Assembly (NCBI RefSeq): GCF_029961025.1
Contig: NZ_JASBVP010000002.1
Coordinates: 1 to 64,000 of the forward strand
Direction of reading: 5' to 3'
DNA length: 64,000 bases
Source: Mycobacterium sp.
GTDB taxonomy: Bacteria > Actinomycetota > Actinomycetes > Mycobacteriales > Mycobacteriaceae
Shown here one piece after another: positions 61,289 to 64,000 of the stretch. Under the pieces are notes generated by a model, which saw only the letters and a program-made list of their open reading frames with translations, ran no database searches and had not been told where the DNA came from. Position 1 is the first letter of the stretch. Each line of letters begins with the position of its first letter. Position numbers and translations under genes: made by a program.

Positions 61289-61874
61289 GCGCGCGGCCCA
61301 GCGTCAACTCGTCGGCAAACTCCAGATCACCGCCCATCGGGAGCCCCGATGCCAGCCTCGTCACGGTCAGCCCCGGGATGTCGCGCAGCACCCGCAACAG
61401 GTAGGTAGCGGTCGCCTCACCCTCGGTGTTGGGGTCGGTGGCGATGATGACCTCGCAGATCTGTACCCCCTCGGCCGGCTCGCCGATGCGGTTCAGCAGC
61501 TCCCGGATGCGCAGCTGGTCGGGACCGACGCCGGACAGCGGATCCAGCGCGCCGCCAAGCACGTGGTAGCGGCCACGGAATTCGCGGGTGCGCTCGATGG
61601 CCGGAATGTCCTTCGGCTCCTCCACGACGCAGACCTGCGAGCCGTCCCGCCGCGGGTCGGCGCAGATGCGGCAGCGCTCGGCGTCGGAGACGTTGCCGCA
61701 CATCGAGCAGAACCGCACTCCCTCGCGAACCCTCGCCAGCACCGCGGTCAGCCGGTCGATCTCCGGCGGCGCGACAGACAACAAGTGAAAGGCGATGCGC
61801 TGCGCGCTCTTCGGCCCGATACCCGGCAGCTTGCCGAGCTCGTCGATGAGATCCTGGACCGGGCCCTCGAACAA
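61263..61874 (-). CDS. recR: Recombination protein RecR
   Basis: Ring-forming partner of RecO/RecF in loading RecA on gaps. 203 residues. N-terminal helix-hairpin-helix ([17 protein letters not shown]), a zinc finger with four Cys ([16 protein letters not shown]) and a Toprim domain ([24 protein letters not shown]). The start is TTG at 61874, since the homologous [14 protein letters not shown]-terminus maps there. One base after the ybaB-like stop, so co-expressed with it. Confidence 0.94.
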   Translation of the reverse strand: MFEGPVQDLIDELGKLPGIGPKSAQRIAFHLLSVAPPEIDRLTAVLARVREGVRFCSMCGNVSDAERCRICADPRRDGSQVCVVEEPKDIPAIERTREFRGRYHVLGGALDPLSGVGPDQLRIRELLNRIGEPAEGVQICEVIIATDPNTEGEATATYLLRVLRDIPGLTVTRLASGLPMGGDLEFADELTLGRALTGRRAMV

Positions 61875-61875
61875 A

Positions 61876-62214
61876 TCAGGACTCCGCCTTGCCCGGCACG
61901 CCGCCTAACCCGCCGGCCAGCGGCGCCAGCCGGGCCCGCGCCATGCTGGTGACCTGTTGGGCTGCGTCGGCCAGTGCGCCGACGATCAAGTCCTGCAACG
62001 TTTCGATGTCCTCGGGGTCCACGACTTTGGGGTCGATCTTCACGGCCACCACCTCGCCGTTGCCCTTCGCCGTGACCCGCACCAGACCCCCGCCGGCTTG
62101 CCCGTGTATCTCGGTGTCGGCGAGCTGCTGCTGGGCTTCGATCAGCCGTTGCTGCATCTGTTTCGCCTGGGCGAGCAACGCCGACATATCCGGCGGTTGG
62201 CCTCCGGGTTGCAT
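61876..62214 (-). CDS. YbaB/EbfC nucleoid-associated protein (Rv3716c-like)
   Basis: 112 residues, dimeric DNA-binding protein usually beside rec[21 protein letters not shown] forms the N-terminal helix; [23 protein letters not shown] forms the beta core, followed by a helix ([16 protein letters not shown]). ATG at 62214 has AAGGGGA 5 nt upstream. The adjoining recR stands one base downstream. Confidence 0.93.
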   Translation of the reverse strand: MQPGGQPPDMSALLAQAKQMQQRLIEAQQQLADTEIHGQAGGGLVRVTAKGNGEVVAVKIDPKVVDPEDIETLQDLIVGALADAAQQVTSMARARLAPLAGGLGGVPGKAES

Positions 62215-62300
62215 GACGGTCCCCTTGCATTGTGGTCTCGACTTGGTGTCGCCTGCGGTTCTCGCGCGGTTCGAAGCATTCAGCGTAGCCGCCGTCGCGC

Positions 62301-62312
62301 TACGGTAACCCA
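62301..62312 (+). promoter_or_regulatory. Leaderless promoter -10 (TACGGT) of ami1
   Basis: TACGGT at 62301-62306, 6 nt, ATG at 62313. Confidence 0.5.
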
Positions 62313-63074
62313 ATGCACGCGCCCGTTTGCCTCCGTGTCGGGGTGGCGATGGCCGCCGGTGTGCTTGTCGGCGCCTCGATGCCGGGCATGCCCATGGCGG
62401 CCGGGGTTCCCGCGAACGTCGCCGGCATGATCGTGTTCCTCGACCCCGGGCACAACGGCGCCAACGACGCGTCCATCACCCGCCAGGTGCCCACCGGTCG
62501 CGGCGGCACCAAGGACTGTCAGGCCAGCGGAACGGCGACCAGCGACGGCTATCCGGAGCACACCTTCGCCTGGGACACCACGCTGCTGGTCCGGTCCGAG
62601 TTGAACGCGCTGGGGGCTCGAACCGCCATGTCGCGCGGCGACGACACCTCGGTGGGTCCCTGCGTCGACGAGCGGGCCGCCATGGCCAACGCGGTGCACC
62701 CCAACGCGATCGTGTCCCTCCACGCCGACGGCGGCCCGCCGACCGGGCGAGGCTTCCACGTCAACTATTCGGCTCCCCCGCTCAACCCGGTCCAGGCCGG
62801 CCCGTCGGTGCAGTTCGCGCGGATCATGCGTGACCAACTGGCGGCCTCGGGTATTCCCCCCGCCAATTACATCGGCCAAAACGGGCTGTACGGGCGATCC
62901 GACCTAGCCGGACTCAACCTGGCGCAGTATCCGGCGATCCTGGTCGAATTGGGCAACATGAAAAACCCCGCCGATTCGGCGCTGATGGAGACCCCCACGG
63001 GTCGGCAGAAATACGCCGACGCCGTGGTCCGTGGCATCGTGGCCTTCCTGGGCACGCAACCACAGGCCCGGTAG
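62313..63074 (+). CDS. ami1: N-acetylmuramoyl-L-alanine amidase Ami1 (Rv3717-like)
   Basis: Secreted zinc amidase (Amidase_3) that cuts the glycan-peptide bond of peptidoglycan. 253 residues with a signal peptide (about 1-30). Zinc ligands: FLDPGHNG (His), the Glu in YPEHTFAWD, and IVSLHADGG (His); catalytic Glu in [11 protein letters not shown]. Two Cys (KDCQAS and GPCVDE) could form the known disulfide. It lacks the cell-wall-binding repeats of larger amidases. M. tuberculosis Rv3717 releases and recycles muropeptides. Confidence 0.93.
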   Translation: MHAPVCLRVGVAMAAGVLVGASMPGMPMAAGVPANVAGMIVFLDPGHNGANDASITRQVPTGRGGTKDCQASGTATSDGYPEHTFAWDTTLLVRSELNALGARTAMSRGDDTSVGPCVDERAAMANAVHPNAIVSLHADGGPPTGRGFHVNYSAPPLNPVQAGPSVQFARIMRDQLAASGIPPANYIGQNGLYGRSDLAGLNLAQYPAILVELGNMKNPADSALMETPTGRQKYADAVVRGIVAFLGTQPQAR

Positions 63075-63145
63075 GGCCCACACTTCGACCGGCCCAACCC
63101 GCCCACCGGTGCGCCCAGGCGGATCCCAAAACCGCCGGCAAAACA

Positions 63146-63592
63146 CTAGGGTTCCGAGCGTTCGAGTTCTTTTTTCAGGTTGGCCAGCACCTCGGCCTGG
63201 ATCTTCTTCAGGCCCAACGGCGCAAAGGTCCTTTCGAAGAAACCCTTGACACCGCCCGCGCCCGTCCACGAGGTCTTCACGGTAACGCTGCATCCGGTTC
63301 CGGCCGGAGCCACCGTCCAGTTGGTGACCATGGAGGAGTTCGCGTCCTTCTCGATCACGGTGTGCCCGGCGACGTCGACGCTGGCCTGCACGTCACGGAC
63401 ACGTGATTTGGTGGCCTGCAGCTTCCATGTGGCAACCGTGCCCTGCCCCTTGCCGCCCCGCACCACCTGGTACTCGCTGAAGTGCCGCGAGAGGATCTTC
63501 GGGCGAACGGTTTGATAGTCGGCAAGGGCGTCAAGGACCCTCGCCGGCTGCGCGTTGATCACAACGGTGCTGGCTGCGCTGATCTGTCCCAT
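63146..63592 (-). CDS. SRPBCC/START-like protein (Rv3718c-like)
   Basis: 148 residues (Rv3718c 147). Helix-grip fold: ASTVVINAQPARVLDALADYQ at the start, then antiparallel strands (KGQGTVATWKLQ, VTNWTVAPAGTGC) and a long C-terminal helix (LKKIQAEVLANLKKELE). Polyketide-cyclase-like ligand cavity; ligand unknown. ATG at 63592 has GAGGAG upstream. Convergent with ami1. Confidence 0.87.
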   Translation of the reverse strand: MGQISAASTVVINAQPARVLDALADYQTVRPKILSRHFSEYQVVRGGKGQGTVATWKLQATKSRVRDVQASVDVAGHTVIEKDANSSMVTNWTVAPAGTGCSVTVKTSWTGAGGVKGFFERTFAPLGLKKIQAEVLANLKKELERSEP

Positions 63593-63663
63593 GCGGCAAG
63601 ACTCCTCTGTCACGGTGGTGGCGCTCCGGATGTCGGCGTCGTGCACGCGCCGCCCCTGGGGAC

Positions 63664-63676
63664 TAGGGTATATGTG
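63664..63676 (+). promoter_or_regulatory. Leaderless promoter -10 (TAGGGT) of the FAD oxidase gene
   Basis: TAGGGT at 63664-63669, 7 nt, ATG at 63677. Confidence 0.55.
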
Positions 63677-64000
63677 ATGCCCGATGCAGCAGGCGGATCA
63701 GCGGCGTATGCGGCGGGCGTCGAGCGGTTGTTGGCGAGCTATCGTGCCATCCCCGCAACGGCGTCCGTCCGGCTTGCCAAGCCCACTTCGAACCTGTTTC
63801 GCACCCGGGTTAAACGCGACGCCCCGGGTCTGGACACCTCGGGTCTGACCGGCGTCATCGCCATCGATCCCGAGGCCCGAACGGCCGATGTGGCCGGGAT
63901 GTGCAGCTACGAAAAGCTGGTGGCCGCGACCCTGCCCTACGGAATGTCGCCGCTGGTGGTGCCGCAGTTGAAGACCATCACCCTCGGCGGTGCGGTCACC
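63677..64000 (+). CDS. FAD-binding oxidase, 3' end outside window (Rv3719-like)
   Basis: Only the first 108 residues are present. SNLFRTRV and LDTSGLTGVIAIDPEARTAD, then CSYEKLVAATLPYGMSPLVVPQLKTITLGGAV are the beginning of a PCMH-type FAD domain, as in Rv3719, a membrane-free FAD oxidase. The homologue continues for several hundred residues. ATG is 7 nt after TAGGGT. Confidence 0.8.
   Translation, partial: MPDAAGGSAAYAAGVERLLASYRAIPATASVRLAKPTSNLFRTRVKRDAPGLDTSGLTGVIAIDPEARTADVAGMCSYEKLVAATLPYGMSPLVVPQLKTITLGGAVT

Overview
This 64 kb window is a dense, GC-rich chromosomal segment of a Mycobacterium, most likely a slow-growing non-tuberculous species. The pointers are pknG-glnH-glnX, a PPE protein of the SVP type, MmpS/MmpL, LpqL-type lipoproteins, virR, two CIRCE boxes before groEL2, MurT/GatD and a leuA with an in-frame 57-bp repeat array. 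Nothing in the sequence fixes the species. Rv numbers below are M. tuberculosis counterparts recalled from family knowledge, not from a search.

Layout. 0-5 kb: the end of a DUF559-like gene, then the amino-acid-sensing operon glnX-glnH-pknG (minus strand). 5-17.6 kb: thiamine region. thiO-thiS-thiG (+) sit behind one TPP riboswitch, with an SGNH hydrolase translationally coupled to the end. thiC-thiD-hydrolase (-) sit behind a second TPP riboswitch. thiE (-) has its own promoter. Between them lie a tandem pair of LpqL-like M28 peptidase lipoproteins and a Baeyer-Villiger-type monooxygenase. 17.7-29 kb: ctpH, xthA, a GNAT gene, def, Rv0430-like, virR, sodC, and Rv0433- and Rv0434-like genes. 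29-36 kb: a small ORF, a PPE gene, psd-pssA, moeA2 and groEL2. The Rv0435c ATPase and Rv0439c expected from M. tuberculosis are missing here. 36-48.5 kb: a flavin-barrel protein, an N-acyl-D-amino-acid amidohydrolase, a DinB-like protein, mmpS-mmpL, a prolyl oligopeptidase, two small membrane proteins and lpd. 48.7-51.8 kb: a junction segment with an unrecognised gene, a GH5-like glycosidase and a PadR regulator with a very unusual low-complexity N-terminus. 51.9-64 kb: a block matching Rv3706c-Rv3719 (asd-ask, leuA with leader peptide, dnaQ-like, murT-gatD, recR, ybaB-like, ami1). In M. tuberculosis this block lies on the other side of oriC from the Rv0410-Rv0463 block, so the window spans a rearrangement breakpoint relative to that species.

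Regulation is unusually readable. About eighteen gene starts have a TANNNT-like -10 hexamer 6-8 nt before the start codon, which predicts leaderless mRNAs and settles several start choices. Others are two TPP aptamers ending in the ribosome-binding site, two CIRCE boxes, a leucine attenuator whose leader peptide itself looks leaderless, an IdeR-like half-site pair before mmpS, and a perfect palindrome before padR. A family of 56-57-bp hairpin repeats (MIRU-like) occurs at three places with compensatory changes in the stem; a different 57-bp repeat is translated inside leuA.
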